Source: Closterium sp. Naga37s-1
Lineage: Eukaryota > Streptophyta > Zygnematophyceae > Desmidiales > Closteriaceae
Direction: 5' to 3'
NCBI GenBank assembly: GCA_947471745.1
Contig: CANJKZ010000174.1
Location: 286,001 to 350,000, forward strand
DNA: 64,000 bases
Shown: positions 34,874 to 45,231 of the stretch, piece after piece
Layout: each line of letters begins with the position of its first letter
How positions within the stretch are numbered: position 1 is the stretch's first letter
Notes under the pieces: generated by a model
Seen by the model: only the letters and a program-made list of their open reading frames with translations
Told to the model about the DNA's origin: nothing
The model's database searches: none
Position numbers and translations under genes: made by a program

Positions 34874-35164
34874 AGATGCTTTGTCTTGTACTCTTGTATC
34901 TCTTCCTATATATATCTATCTCGATGCATGTGGACTGGCCTTGTGGCCCCTTGTTTGCCCTCAGACTGTGTGGTGACGTTGTGATCCACCCTGAGTTGCA
35001 TCCCTTGCTTGATTCTTGTTATTGCAGACCAGTCTTGTGACCTTTCCTTGCTCTTGCTGACTGGTCATATGACCCTTGCTCTCAGATTGTGTGGAGACTT
35101 CGTGATCCACCCTGAGATATGTGTTGCTTTCCGCAAGACTACCGTCACCTAGACTATGGGGGTG
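34874..35164 (+). other. copia C 3' non-coding region, conserved motif twice
   Basis: GTGATCCACCCTGAG occurs at about 34980 and again at about 35102, each after a CAGA(C/T)TGTGTGG sequence, and ACTATGGGGGTG precedes the right LTR. The duplication of the motif is particular to this copy. Confidence 0.7.
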
Positions 35165-35301
35165 TGTCAAACTATATTTGTTATAACTTATGTGTGTTAG
35201 TCTAGGTGTGTTACATTCATGCTTGGGTTAGGGTTAGCATTTCCTATATCTTTCTTGTTTTGTCATTCCTTAGCCAATCCATTACGTTTTATATTCAAAC
35301 A
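35165..35301 (+). repeat. right LTR-like end of copia C
   Basis: Starts TGTCAAACTATATTTG like the left LTR of copia C and ends CAAACA, 137 bp, directly after a polypurine tract. Most of the middle is different. Minus-strand copia D sequence begins at the next base. Confidence 0.55.
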
Positions 35302-38300
35302 CCAGACTCTCCAGGTCCCACAGTGGGTGCACCCGCACCCTCAGTCGTAGCACTCCCAGGGACAGCTCGACTAACACCAGCTCCCCGAGGACTAGAGGCT
35401 CCTGCAGGCACGGGCTCAGCCTCAACTCCAGCATCCCCAGAACCAGGTCGCACAGGTACGCTCTCAGCTCCAACTCCAACTCCTCTGGAGCTAGCACCTC
35501 CAGGTTCCTCGCCACGAACACCGGGTCCCGCAGGGTCTGCAGTAGGTTGTGAGGAGGACTGCGGGGAAGGAGGCTGCACCTGAGGGGCTACCGAGGGGGG
35601 AGGGGTAGCGTGGGAGACACCTGACGGGACTGGACCAGGGAGGGGAGGCTGTACCGGGGGAGTAGGAGGGGGAGCTGAAGTCAAGAAGAGAGGGGGAGGG
35701 GGAACCGGGAGACCTCGACAGGGGTACCAGACGTAGTAGGGGTCGGACTCGTCGAAACGGACGTCACGGGAGTCAAAGAACCGGTGAAGGGGAGGGTGGT
35801 AAAAGGTGAAGTTAGAGGAGTCCTTTGGGAAATCAAGGAAGACACAGGGAATGGTGCGAGGCGAGATCTTGTCAGCGAAGGTGTCGCGAACAAGTGCCAA
35901 GCAACCCCAGACACGAAAATGCGACGCAGCACCAGGGGACCCGGTCCAAAGACTGGTCGGTGAAACCTCTTGTCGAGAGACACGGGGCCAAAGGTTCAGC
36001 TGGTGAGCGCCGTACCGAACCGCATAGGGCCACAGAAAATGGGGGGCACAGGCGTGAGTCAAGGAGGTGCGGGCAATCTCCATGACCAAGCCTATGCGGC
36101 GCTCAGCAACCCCATTCTGTTGTGGGGACTCTGGAAGTGTACAGGACTGACGAATGCCCTGCTCGCGACAGAATCCAACTAGAACGCCAGAGCGAAACTC
36201 ACCCCCGCGGTCGAAGTGGACAGCTGACACGACGACCTTGAGTGTCCGCAGTGGTAAGTAACCACCGGATCAGCGTAGAAGTCACGTCGGACTTCTTCGC
36301 CAGGGGGAACACTATGGTGTAGCGGGAGTAGTCGTCAATGACCACCAGAAAGAAACTCTCTCGCTCAGGGCCAGGGCGAGCGGCGGGGCCCCAGACGTCC
36401 AAGTGGAGAGTCTCGAAGGGCTCGGTGGCCGGACGAATGGAGGAGGAGTGAGGGGTGCCCGACCCTCGATGCAGGGACCGCAAGGTGGTGCAAGCGAAGG
36501 TGACAGCGATGGCAAGACTTGCGGGAGGCCTAAGACAAGACGCTGACTAGACATAGCGCGCAGGCGAGGAATGGACGGGTGCCCCAAGCGGTGGTGCCAC
36601 AGACCGGTGGGGTGAGCAAGCGACCGGCAGGAGCAAGACGCAGCAACTGGACCAGACACGGGAACCTGACCAGACACAGCTACCTGGTGAGACACGGCAA
36701 CCTGGTGAGACGAGGGAACCTGACGGGGGGCAGTGACAATGGTCGGGGGCATTAGCTGCTGCTGCTGCCCTCAGGGGCCAGTGTGAAGTGTGTAGAGACC
36801 AGAGCCCGGCTCAGCGGTAAAGGTGGCCAGAGGCGCGTACGTGTCCCCGTCGACACAAACCGCAGTCTCGCTAGAAGGATCAATCCACACACCCACGTGA
36901 CTACTCACGAGCGGCCTCACACCCACCAAGTTCATGGAGAACGAGGGGATGTGGAAGCCCGTCAGGAAACCTGAGGGAACTGCTGGGCATGGGAGTGTAG
37001 TAGTGTAGCAAGCAGTGACTGGTCCCGAAGTGGGATCAGCCAGTGCTACAGAGACCGGCGCAGGAAGCGGAGTAAGCGTCGTGTGGTCGCGGAAGAAACA
37101 GTGCGAAGCTCCGGAGTCCATAGTGAAAGACAGTGAAGTGTCCTCGGAGCAGCGCCGAGACTAGTGTCTACACAAGTACTTACGCTAGCAACAGGCACCT
37201 CAGCAACATTAGCACCTAAGCTAACAACACTCAACTAAACAGAGTCAAAAGCACTAGAGTCAACAACAGCATACATAGCATGAGGAGTTCCTAAGAGATC
37301 AAGCAACTGAGAAGCCGACATGCCCCACAGAGCGGGGTCGTACGTCTGAACAAGGGGAAGCCAGTCAGGGGCAGGGCCGCCAACGCCGTAGGCCGCACGA
37401 AGCGTGTCAGTGAGCTGAGCAAAGCACTGACCCGGTGGGTGGGTGCGGCCACAAGGGAGGCCTCGGCAAGCACCTGTCTGAACGAGATAGGTGCAGGGAG
37501 GGTGGACGGCACCACGCGTCAGCTGACGCGGTCCTGACCCCTGCCCCGGAGTCTGCTGCTGCCGCTGCTGCTACTGTGGCTGCTGCGAGAGGAGTGACTA
37601 CTGCTGCTGTTGCCGCTGAGTCAGGTACCAAGCCGCCACTCTAGCACCTGCAGCTGGTGGACCAGCAGGTGCCTGACGAACCCGAGCGTCACCTCCACCA
37701 GCTGCAGCAGGGGAGTCACCAGCCGCTGCACGAGTGGCTCCTCCAACCTCTGTACTCCCGCCACCACCGCTCGCCACACCACCTCCGCCGCCTCCGCCCG
37801 CACCCTGACCGCCCCTCCTGCCACTCCTACCCCTAGACCGCGAAGAAGTCGTAACAACAGTTGCGGTCACGTCAGTAGCGGCAGTGGCGAGGGAGGCAGT
37901 AAATGTGGGCAGCTAAGGGACAATGCACCCGTGAAACAGTGGAGGGGGCACAGCACCAAGGCAAAGGCTACCGATCGGAGGTTGCTCTCGACGTCCTTGA
38001 GGGCGAACTTAAGGACTTCGATAGTGAGCTCGCTAGGGTGCTTCAGAAGAAGTGCGTCACGAACCGAGGCAAGGCGGCCAGGGAGGCTAGTGACGATGAA
38101 ATAGATAGTAATCGCTATAGGGGGAGGGAGAAGTGCAAGTTGTGCGTCAGTGCAGGCAGCGCGGTAGCTAGAATCAAGCGAGCGTAGGTGAGCGATCAAG
38201 TAAGCAGAGCGCTCAAGCGAGGCGAGGTCAGGAAACAGGAACGGGAGGAACAGGCGACCAAGAGAGACAGTGGTGGGAGTAGCGTAGCGGGCCTTGATCG

Positions 38301-38640
38301 CAGTCAGGAACTCACTAGCCGTGCGAACCTGAGTGAAGTGGGCCTCCTCAGACTCAGGGAGGAGGCTGCTGAGGGCGATGCAGGCCGCAGCATCATGCGA
38401 CTTCCACGCTGTCAGGTCAGCACGCTGGCAGGCATAACGGTCTCTGTCTGCACTGCTTGGGTCAGCGCCTAAGGGTGCAGGGTCGTCGGGCTTAGGAAGG
38501 TCGCCGGAAGCATGCGCCCACAGAGACTCATCTGCCTGAACATGACACTCTAAAGGCGGCGCGCACGCAGGAGCCAGACCGAAAACTCGAGTGGCCTACC
38601 CTCGGAATCAAAGCGTAGGACCCTAGGGGTGGCCACGGAA
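35302..38640 (-). CDS. copia D gag, protease and integrase remnants (fossil, broken)
   Basis: Minus-strand segments read VLRFDSEGRPLEF (gag start, about 38610), ITIYFIVTSLPGRLASVRDALL (gag), MDSGASHCFFRDHTTLTPL (protease, near 37121), GLWHHRLGHPSIPRLRA (pre-integrase) and NGVAERRIGLVMEIARTSL (integrase). They follow copia order and match copias A and B. A Pro/Gly-rich region ends the remnant. Many disruptions. Confidence 0.78.
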
Positions 38641-38715
38641 GCGAATAGGTGGGAACTGCTGCTGCCGAAACCCTAAACGCCTAAAGGGCCTAAGTAGGGC
38701 GTGACAGGATGTTTG

Positions 38716-39534
38716 TGTTGGTGCAACCCTACGGTTTGCACTCGGCTTGTTGTCCGTGTGCGTGAATGTGTGTGTGTATGGAATGGTATGAGGGCATGGG
38801 ATAATATATATTTCATGCTTATAATTGTGTGTGAATGTTGAGTCATGATGTCGAGTGTGTGTGTCGAGTCAATAGCGAGTTATCGCTAGACGCGTGTTAC
38901 GCGGTCGTTTGTGTCTCGCGCGCGGTTTCTATTTTGTCGTGCGCGGTTTCTATTTTGTCCTGTGTCGAACGTTCGGCGTGTCGCAGGTGTGTGCAGCAGA
39001 CCCATCAAGAACTCAAGGATGAGTTTGTGATGAAGAGCCCGAGCCTTGGTGTCAAGCCTCAAGTGATTTCGAAGCTTGCCAAAAGGGTACACCTCAAGAT
39101 ATTGAAGATAGTTACATTACTTTGTGTAGTGTAACATTTCACTTGGTGTAGGCCCTAGTGAAGGGTAGTTTCGAGACCCTTCGTGGTTGGGGACAGTGTG
39201 GCACTGTTCCACATCACTGTACCTCGGCTCTTGGGGTTTGTAGGAGCTGGGAGTCATTCCCAACTCGTAACTCTTCCTATCTTGTGTTCTAAGACTATAG
39301 TGGCTGCCATAGTACCGTTCGTTCAAACCGACGCTGTGTCGTGAATTCTTTATCAAATCGTGCAATCAAAATTGATAATTGTAGACGACGTGAAGACGCT
39401 CCAGATCCAATTTGAATCAAGTCATTTGCAGCTGTGAGCAGAACGCTATCAACGTTTGAATCCGCTGTGCAGAAATCCGTCTGTGCTCTCTATCTTTCGT
39501 TTTAGGCACATTCAAGCCTATTGTGACTATAACA
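38716..39534 (+). repeat. E dimer, left LTR
   Basis: 819 bp, TGTTGGTGCAACCC to GACTATAACA. It includes TAATATATATTTC (possible TATA region) and a direct repeat of GCGCGGTTTCTATTTTGTC at about 38920 and 38940. Confidence 0.93.
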
Positions 39535-39536
39535 AG

Positions 39537-39550
39537 TGGTATCAGAGCCC
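39537..39550 (+). promoter_or_regulatory. E primer-binding site (first unit)
   Basis: TGGTATCAGAGCCCC follows the left LTR by two bases; it matches the initiator tRNA-Met site of plant copia elements. The second unit has the same site at 45201. Confidence 0.85.
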
Positions 39551-39568
39551 CTTGGAGCAGTTTCGACA

Positions 39569-42500
39569 ATGTCTGGACCTGAGGAAAGGGGTGGCAGAGG
39601 TGCTGGTGGCAGTGGAGAAGCTCAAGCTCAAGGCCAACCCCGTGATTCAGCCATGGCGCCCATGCAACCAAGTCTTGGCCCACCTAGGGATGAGCCTAGG
39701 GTGTTTGGGCTTGACAAGTTCAACGGTGACAACTTTGCTGAATGGTCCTTCAAGATGGAGAACATCTTTGACCACTATGACCTGCTGGAGGTGATGGAAG
39801 GAACGGAGAAGCGCCCCGAGAACGACCCGGAGAAGAGCCCGTGGGTGCGGAAGAGCGCACAAGGCTATCTCTTACTTGGGCAAGCGTTGGGGAGCAGTCA
39901 GATCCGTCACATCAAGCCATTCCAACGTGAACCAGAGAAAGGACCAAAGGCATGGGCTGCTCTCAAGGGTGTACATGCTCCTGCAACAGCGGCGGTAGCG
40001 GTGGTGTTGGAACGGCAAATGGCGGCACTACGAATTGAAGAAAACGAAGCGGTTGAAGAAGGGGTGCAGAAATTCTTCGACTTGTTGACGCGGCTTGAGG
40101 GAGCTGATTTGAACTACAGTGAGCTCCAAAAGAAGACCAAGTTGCTGGCCTTACTCCCAGAGTCATGGTCCTCGCTCATCATCAACCTTAATCGCGACTT
40201 GCCCCGCCTCTCGCTTGAAGACGTGAAGCGAGCTATCCTTCAAGAGGATTTCCGCCGCCGTGAGTTGGCGAGTGCGGATGGCGCTGGGGCAGCGAGCATC
40301 GGCCGTGGATATGGTCGAGGAAGAGGCAGAGGACGAGGGGGAGGAAGGTTTGGTGGCAGCAACTTCGGCGGAGGCCGCAGGAGTGGCGGTTACGGCAGCG
40401 ACGACAAGAGCCACGGACGCGGTCGCGGCCGATTCGACGGCGAGTGTCACTATTGCCACAAGAGCGGACACATGTGGCGCGACTGCTACAAACTCCCTGA
40501 TGGTTGGACCCCTGCTCAAGGCCAAGAGGGTAGAGGAGCAGGAGGAGGGAGAGGACGAGGCCGTGGAGGCCGTGGCGGTCGCGGTGGCGGAGCTGCAAAC
40601 ATGAAGAGCGGAGACAACGACAAGGACCCGAGCGACGATCGATACCCGGGTCTATTCTACTTCGTGTCGACGCAAGTACCGGCTGGTCCAGAGAAGGATG
40701 AAGGCTTTGAGGAGCCAGCAGCTGTGGGGAAGGTGACCCTACACCCCCTGGACTATTGGGTGATTGATAGTGGCGCTACCTATAGCATGACACCTCGCCC
40801 GGACTTGCTCACCGAACTCGAGCCGTCACCGGTGAAGCATGTCACATCGGCTTTGGGGCAGCGAGCAGAGGTGAAAGGCATGGGCAAGGCCATGTTCAAG
40901 GGTGCTGATGGGAAGATGGTGGGTCTCAAGAACGTGCTTTGGGTGCCCAGCCTTGCTGCAAACCTGATTTCCGTGCGGCGGTTGGCAAAGGCCGGCATGG
41001 ACACGAACTCGAAGGGAGCCAAGACCTACACCGCAAGGCTTGACGATCGAATTCTTTGGGACCTTCATGAGGACAGGGATGTCTACAACGAGATGTGGCA
41101 GATCCCAGTGGTCCCTATGCCTAAGGAGAGGCAAGTGGCAGCAAGCATCAGCACCAAGGATGGAGCGGTCGGTAGCGACGATGGCGCGAACGGTCGCGCT
41201 AAGGAGAATGAGCTCAAGAAGAGCAAACCTGGAGGGACCAGCAAGTTCAGTGAACCTAAGGAGAGTGGTGCAGCAACAAAGGAGCAGCACAAGGGTGAGG
41301 AGAACCCCAAGGCAGCAGCGGAGGAGGAGTACGGAGAGAACATGTGGGGCACTATTGCGAGCGCGGCATTCTCCAATCCAACTTCGGCTACGAGGGAGTG
41401 TGATTGGCTCACCTTGCATCGGCGCATGGGGCATGTGGCCCTGCCCATCTTGCAGCAGCTAGTGAAGAATGAGATGGTTGCTGGCATACGTGTGAAGGGG
41501 GAGCCCGATGAGGTGCTTGGCTGCCCGACGTGCATTCAAGCCAAGTTCACCCGGTTTCCGTTCCCTAGTTCGGAGGCAACGGCAAAGGCACCGCTTGATG
41601 AGGTGGTGATGGACGTGGTGGGCCCCCTGAAGCTTGGAGCTGCTGGAGCTGAGTATTTTCTCACCATTGTCGACGTCTACACCCGCATGACTTGGGTGTA
41701 CGTGCTGGCCAAGAAGAGCGACGTGGCTGAAACGTTGAAGACGGATTGGTTTCCGATGGTGGAGCGGCAACAAGACCGTCTAGTTAAGTCAATCCGCACC
41801 GATCGAGGGGGAGAGTTCTTGAGCAAGGAGTTTGGGTTGTGGCTGAAGAAGAATGGTATTCGGCACTCCCTCACCATGCCATACTCCCCTGCAATGAACG
41901 GCATCGCCGAGCGAGCGAACCGCACAATCACGGAGGCGGCACGCGGGTTGCTCATTGAAGCCGGGCTACCCGACTATTTCTGGCCTGATGCGGTGCGGAG
42001 CGCGTGTGTGGCCAAGAACAGAGCCTTGACTCATGTGGGAGCAGACAAATGGGTGCCCTATGTGGAGTGGCTAGGAAGGAAGCCAAAGGTGGATATGCTT
42101 CGGGTGTTCGGGTGCATGTGCATGGCGCTCGTGCCTAAGCATCTTCGGCACAACAAGCCTGGTGCCAAGGCGGTGTGGGCCGTGCACTTGGGCATGGCTC
42201 AAAACAGCAAGGGATGGCTTCTTTGGGACCCATTCACCAAGAAGTTCTTGGTGAGCAGGGACTGCAAGTTCATGGAGAACTTCATGTACAAGGATTGGAA
42301 GGCGGAGAATGAGGCGAAGATAGGCGTGCGGTTTGGGGAGGTGAAGAGTTCCGGTTTGGAGCATGTGGAGCTGCCTTTGGAACTGAGCAGCGGCAGCACA
42401 ACCACAAGGCAATCCTCCCTTGTGAATGGGGGAGAGGAGGCCAATGATGCAGAGGAAGAAGAGGAGGAGGTGCAGCAAGTGAGCGAGCGTGCACCGTCAC

Positions 42501-44338
42501 TTCCTTCCCGTACTACGAGTGCTCCACGGATTCGAGCCACACCGCAGCAACGCCAAGGCCTTCAAGTCCCTGCAGCTGAGGAGGAAGGAAGGGGGAAGAG
42601 GAGAGTTCAACCCCCTAATAGGCTGACCTATGATGCGCCGGGAAAGCAGGGCAAGACAGCCCTGGCCGGAGCGGCAATGATGGTCGGAGACGACGAGGAG
42701 AGTGACTACGAGGAGTGTGCCTTCGCGTTCTTCTCTCCGGTGGAGATGCCGGGAGAACCAGCAACTCTCAAGGAGGCTTTGGATAGTAGTGATGCTGAGG
42801 AGTGGAAGAAGGCCATGGAGAGTGAGCTGAAGAGCATCGAGGAGAATGACACGTTTGAATTGGTGGAGCTACCGGAGGGGCGTACGGCGATAACGTCCAA
42901 GTGGCTCTTCAAAATCAAGTCGGATGCCGACGGCAAGATCGAGCGCTACAAGTCTAGGCTTGTAGCCAAGGGGTACCAGCAGAAGGAGAAGGTGGACTTC
43001 AAGGAGCTGTTTGCCCCTGTGGTGAAGCCGACGACGCTGCGAACCCTATTCGCGGGAGCCGCCATCAAAGGATGGGTAGTAAAGCAAATGGACATCGTAA
43101 CGGCATTCCTTAACGGCATCCTTGAGGAGGAGATTTTTATGGCGCAGCCAGAGGGGTTTGATGATGGTAGTGGCAGAGTGTGGAAGCTGAAGAAGGCCCT
43201 CTATGGGCTGAAGCAGGCCCCTAGGCAATGGTACATGAAGCTGCGCGAAGTGTTGGAGGGGATCGGCTTCACTCCCTCAACGGCCGATCACTCCTTGTTC
43301 ATGCTTGGCGAGGGGGAGCAGAGGAGTTTCATGGTGGTTTATGTGGATGACATCCTCATTTTCTCACCCTCTTCTGACCTTGTGAAGGAGGTGATGCTGA
43401 AGCTTCAAGACAAGTTCAAGTGCAAGGCCCTTGGTGACGTGAGCTTCTACCTTGGGCTCCACATCGAACGAGATGTGGAGAAGCGGTGCATGCGGGTGCA
43501 TCAACGAAAGTACCTGGAGGCATTGGCTGCCAACTTTGGGCAGAGTGAAGGCCATGTGGTTACACCCTTTCCCTCTGGGTTCAAGTGTGTGAAGGGACCA
43601 GAGGAGGAGAGCGTTGGTGAAGAGGAGAGGCGCCGATTTCACTCGTTGGTGGGCAGCCTCATGTATGCGGCGGTAAACACCCGACCGGACGTCGCGTTTG
43701 CTACCGGGCAGCTGGCTAGGGTTGTGCAATGCCCTAATGAGGAGCAGGTAGCAGCTGGAATGAGGGTGGCCAAGTATCTTGGCCAAACACCGACCGTTGG
43801 GCTGCAATACTCGGCGGCGGCACAAAGGCGCCAAAAGGGCGCGGATGGTGTTGAACCCGGGCGTTTGTTCCTCACCGCCTACTCGGATGCTTCATATGCA
43901 TCAGAACCAGAGGACATGACAAGTGTGGGAGGCTTCATATGCTGTGTTGGTGGAGGCCCAACTGCTTGGGAGAGCAAGAAGCAGGTTGACCAAGCTTTGA
44001 GCTCGGTGGAGTCCGAGTACATGGCACTCTTCCGTGCCGTACGGGAGATTGTGTGGCAGCGGCGTTTGTTGGCTGAATTGGGGGAGGAGCAGCAAGGACC
44101 TACCCCACTGTACTGTGACAGCCAGGGTGCCATTGCTCTTGCTAAGAACCCTGTGTTGCATGGACTCACGAAGCACATGAGGGTGAAGTGGCATTGGACG
44201 AGGAGCATGGTAACCGCGGGTGAAGTTGAGTTGCGCTACGTGAAGACCACGGGGCAGCCGGCTGACATGATGACCAAGAGGCTGGTGGAGCAGCAGCATT
44301 GGAAGTGTTGCAAGCTGGCTGGGATGGCTCTGAACTGA
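39569..44338 (+). CDS. E copia gag-pol polyprotein, first unit (looks whole)
   Basis: This unit reads as one open frame of 1589 aa from MSGPEERGGRG. Parts in order: gag (FNGDNFAEWSFKMENIF), an Arg/Gly-rich stretch, CCHC knuckle (CHYCHKSGHMWRDC), protease (VIDSGATYSM), pre-integrase (LHRRMGHVALP), integrase (MDVVGPLKLG to NGIAERANRT), an acidic linker, reverse transcriptase (VKQMDIVTAFLNG, VVYVDDILIFS) and RNase H (AYSDASYASE, VESEYMALFRAV). Domain order and length are normal for plant copia. With near-identical LTRs, it may be a recently active copy. Confidence 0.93.
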   Translation: MSGPEERGGRGAGGSGEAQAQGQPRDSAMAPMQPSLGPPRDEPRVFGLDKFNGDNFAEWSFKMENIFDHYDLLEVMEGTEKRPENDPEKSPWVRKSAQGYLLLGQALGSSQIRHIKPFQREPEKGPKAWAALKGVHAPATAAVAVVLERQMAALRIEENEAVEEGVQKFFDLLTRLEGADLNYSELQKKTKLLALLPESWSSLIINLNRDLPRLSLEDVKRAILQEDFRRRELASADGAGAASIGRGYGRGRGRGRGGGRFGGSNFGGGRRSGGYGSDDKSHGRGRGRFDGECHYCHKSGHMWRDCYKLPDGWTPAQGQEGRGAGGGRGRGRGGRGGRGGGAANMKSGDNDKDPSDDRYPGLFYFVSTQVPAGPEKDEGFEEPAAVGKVTLHPLDYWVIDSGATYSMTPRPDLLTELEPSPVKHVTSALGQRAEVKGMGKAMFKGADGKMVGLKNVLWVPSLAANLISVRRLAKAGMDTNSKGAKTYTARLDDRILWDLHEDRDVYNEMWQIPVVPMPKERQVAASISTKDGAVGSDDGANGRAKENELKKSKPGGTSKFSEPKESGAATKEQHKGEENPKAAAEEEYGENMWGTIASAAFSNPTSATRECDWLTLHRRMGHVALPILQQLVKNEMVAGIRVKGEPDEVLGCPTCIQAKFTRFPFPSSEATAKAPLDEVVMDVVGPLKLGAAGAEYFLTIVDVYTRMTWVYVLAKKSDVAETLKTDWFPMVERQQDRLVKSIRTDRGGEFLSKEFGLWLKKNGIRHSLTMPYSPAMNGIAERANRTITEAARGLLIEAGLPDYFWPDAVRSACVAKNRALTHVGADKWVPYVEWLGRKPKVDMLRVFGCMCMALVPKHLRHNKPGAKAVWAVHLGMAQNSKGWLLWDPFTKKFLVSRDCKFMENFMYKDWKAENEAKIGVRFGEVKSSGLEHVELPLELSSGSTTTRQSSLVNGGEEANDAEEEEEEVQQVSERAPSLPSRTTSAPRIRATPQQRQGLQVPAAEEEGRGKRRVQPPNRLTYDAPGKQGKTALAGAAMMVGDDEESDYEECAFAFFSPVEMPGEPATLKEALDSSDAEEWKKAMESELKSIEENDTFELVELPEGRTAITSKWLFKIKSDADGKIERYKSRLVAKGYQQKEKVDFKELFAPVVKPTTLRTLFAGAAIKGWVVKQMDIVTAFLNGILEEEIFMAQPEGFDDGSGRVWKLKKALYGLKQAPRQWYMKLREVLEGIGFTPSTADHSLFMLGEGEQRSFMVVYVDDILIFSPSSDLVKEVMLKLQDKFKCKALGDVSFYLGLHIERDVEKRCMRVHQRKYLEALAANFGQSEGHVVTPFPSGFKCVKGPEEESVGEEERRRFHSLVGSLMYAAVNTRPDVAFATGQLARVVQCPNEEQVAAGMRVAKYLGQTPTVGLQYSAAAQRRQKGADGVEPGRLFLTAYSDASYASEPEDMTSVGGFICCVGGGPTAWESKKQVDQALSSVESEYMALFRAVREIVWQRRLLAELGEEQQGPTPLYCDSQGAIALAKNPVLHGLTKHMRVKWHWTRSMVTAGEVELRYVKTTGQPADMMTKRLVEQQHWKCCKLAGMALN

Positions 44339-44368
44339 GAGAGCAACATATCCTAAGGCCAACAATCC

Positions 44369-44379
44369 GAGGGGGAGTT
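44369..44379 (+). promoter_or_regulatory. E polypurine tract (first unit)
   Basis: GAGGGGGAGTT sits directly before the middle LTR. The same tract precedes the right LTR at about 50007. Confidence 0.75.
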
Positions 44380-45198
44380 TGTTGGTGCAACCCTACGGTT
44401 TGCACTCGGCTTGTTGTCCGTGTGCGTGAATGTGTGTGTGTATGGAATGGTATGAGGGCATGGGATAATATATATTTCATGCTTATAATTGTGTGTGAAT
44501 GTTGAGTCATGATGTCGAGTGTGTGTGTCGAGTCAATAGCGAGTTATCACTAGACGCGTGTTACGCGGTCGTTTGTGTCTCGCGCGCGGTTTCTATTTTG
44601 TCGTGCGCGGTTTCTATTTTGTCCTGTGTCGAACGTTCGGCGTGTCGCAGGTGTGTGCAGCAGACCCATCAAGAACTCAAGGATGAGTTTGTGATGAAGA
44701 GCCCGAGCCTTGGTGTCAAGCCTCAAGTGATTTCGAAGCTTGCCAAAAGGGTACACCTCAAGATATTGAAGATAGTTACATTACTTTGTGTAGTGTAACA
44801 TTTCACTTGGTGTAGGCCCTAGTGAAGGGTAGTTTCGAGACCCTTCGTGGTTGGGGACAGTGTGGTACTGTTCCACATCACTGTACCTCGGCTCTTGGGG
44901 TTTGTAGGAGCTGGGAGTCATTCCCAACTCGTAACTCTTCCTATCTTGTGTTCTAAGACTATAGTGGCTGCCATAGTACTGTTCGTTCAAACCCACGCTG
45001 TGTCGTCAATTCTTTATCAAATCGTGCAATCTAAATTGATAATTGTAGAAGACGTGAAGACGCTCTAGATCCAATTTGAATCAAGTCATTTGCAGCTGTG
45101 AGCAGAACGCTATCAACGTTTGAAACCGCTGTGCAGAAATCCGTCTGTGCTCTCTATCTTTCGTTTTAGGCACATTCAAGCCTATTGTGACTATAACA
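44380..45198 (+). repeat. E dimer, middle LTR (shared)
   Basis: 819 bp, serving as 3' LTR of the first unit and 5' LTR of the second. No target duplication flanks it. Confidence 0.93.
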
Positions 45199-45231
45199 AG
45201 TGGTATCAGAGCCCTTGGAGCAGTTTCGACA

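Larger units (their letters stand above)
30186..35301 (+). mobile_element. copia C: older copia LTR retrotransposon without a recognisable gag
   Basis: Left LTR 30186-30314, primer site TGGTATTCAGAGCAGG, then protease remnants, GAG pre-integrase (VLWHHHLGHPSFPRL), integrase, a Gln/Glu-rich repeat linker, reverse transcriptase, RNase H and the 3' non-coding motif (present twice). A TGTCAAACTATATTTG...CAAACA repeat at 35165-35301 closes it, but it matches the left LTR poorly and I see no target duplication. Broken in many places; an old or mosaic copy. Confidence 0.8.
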
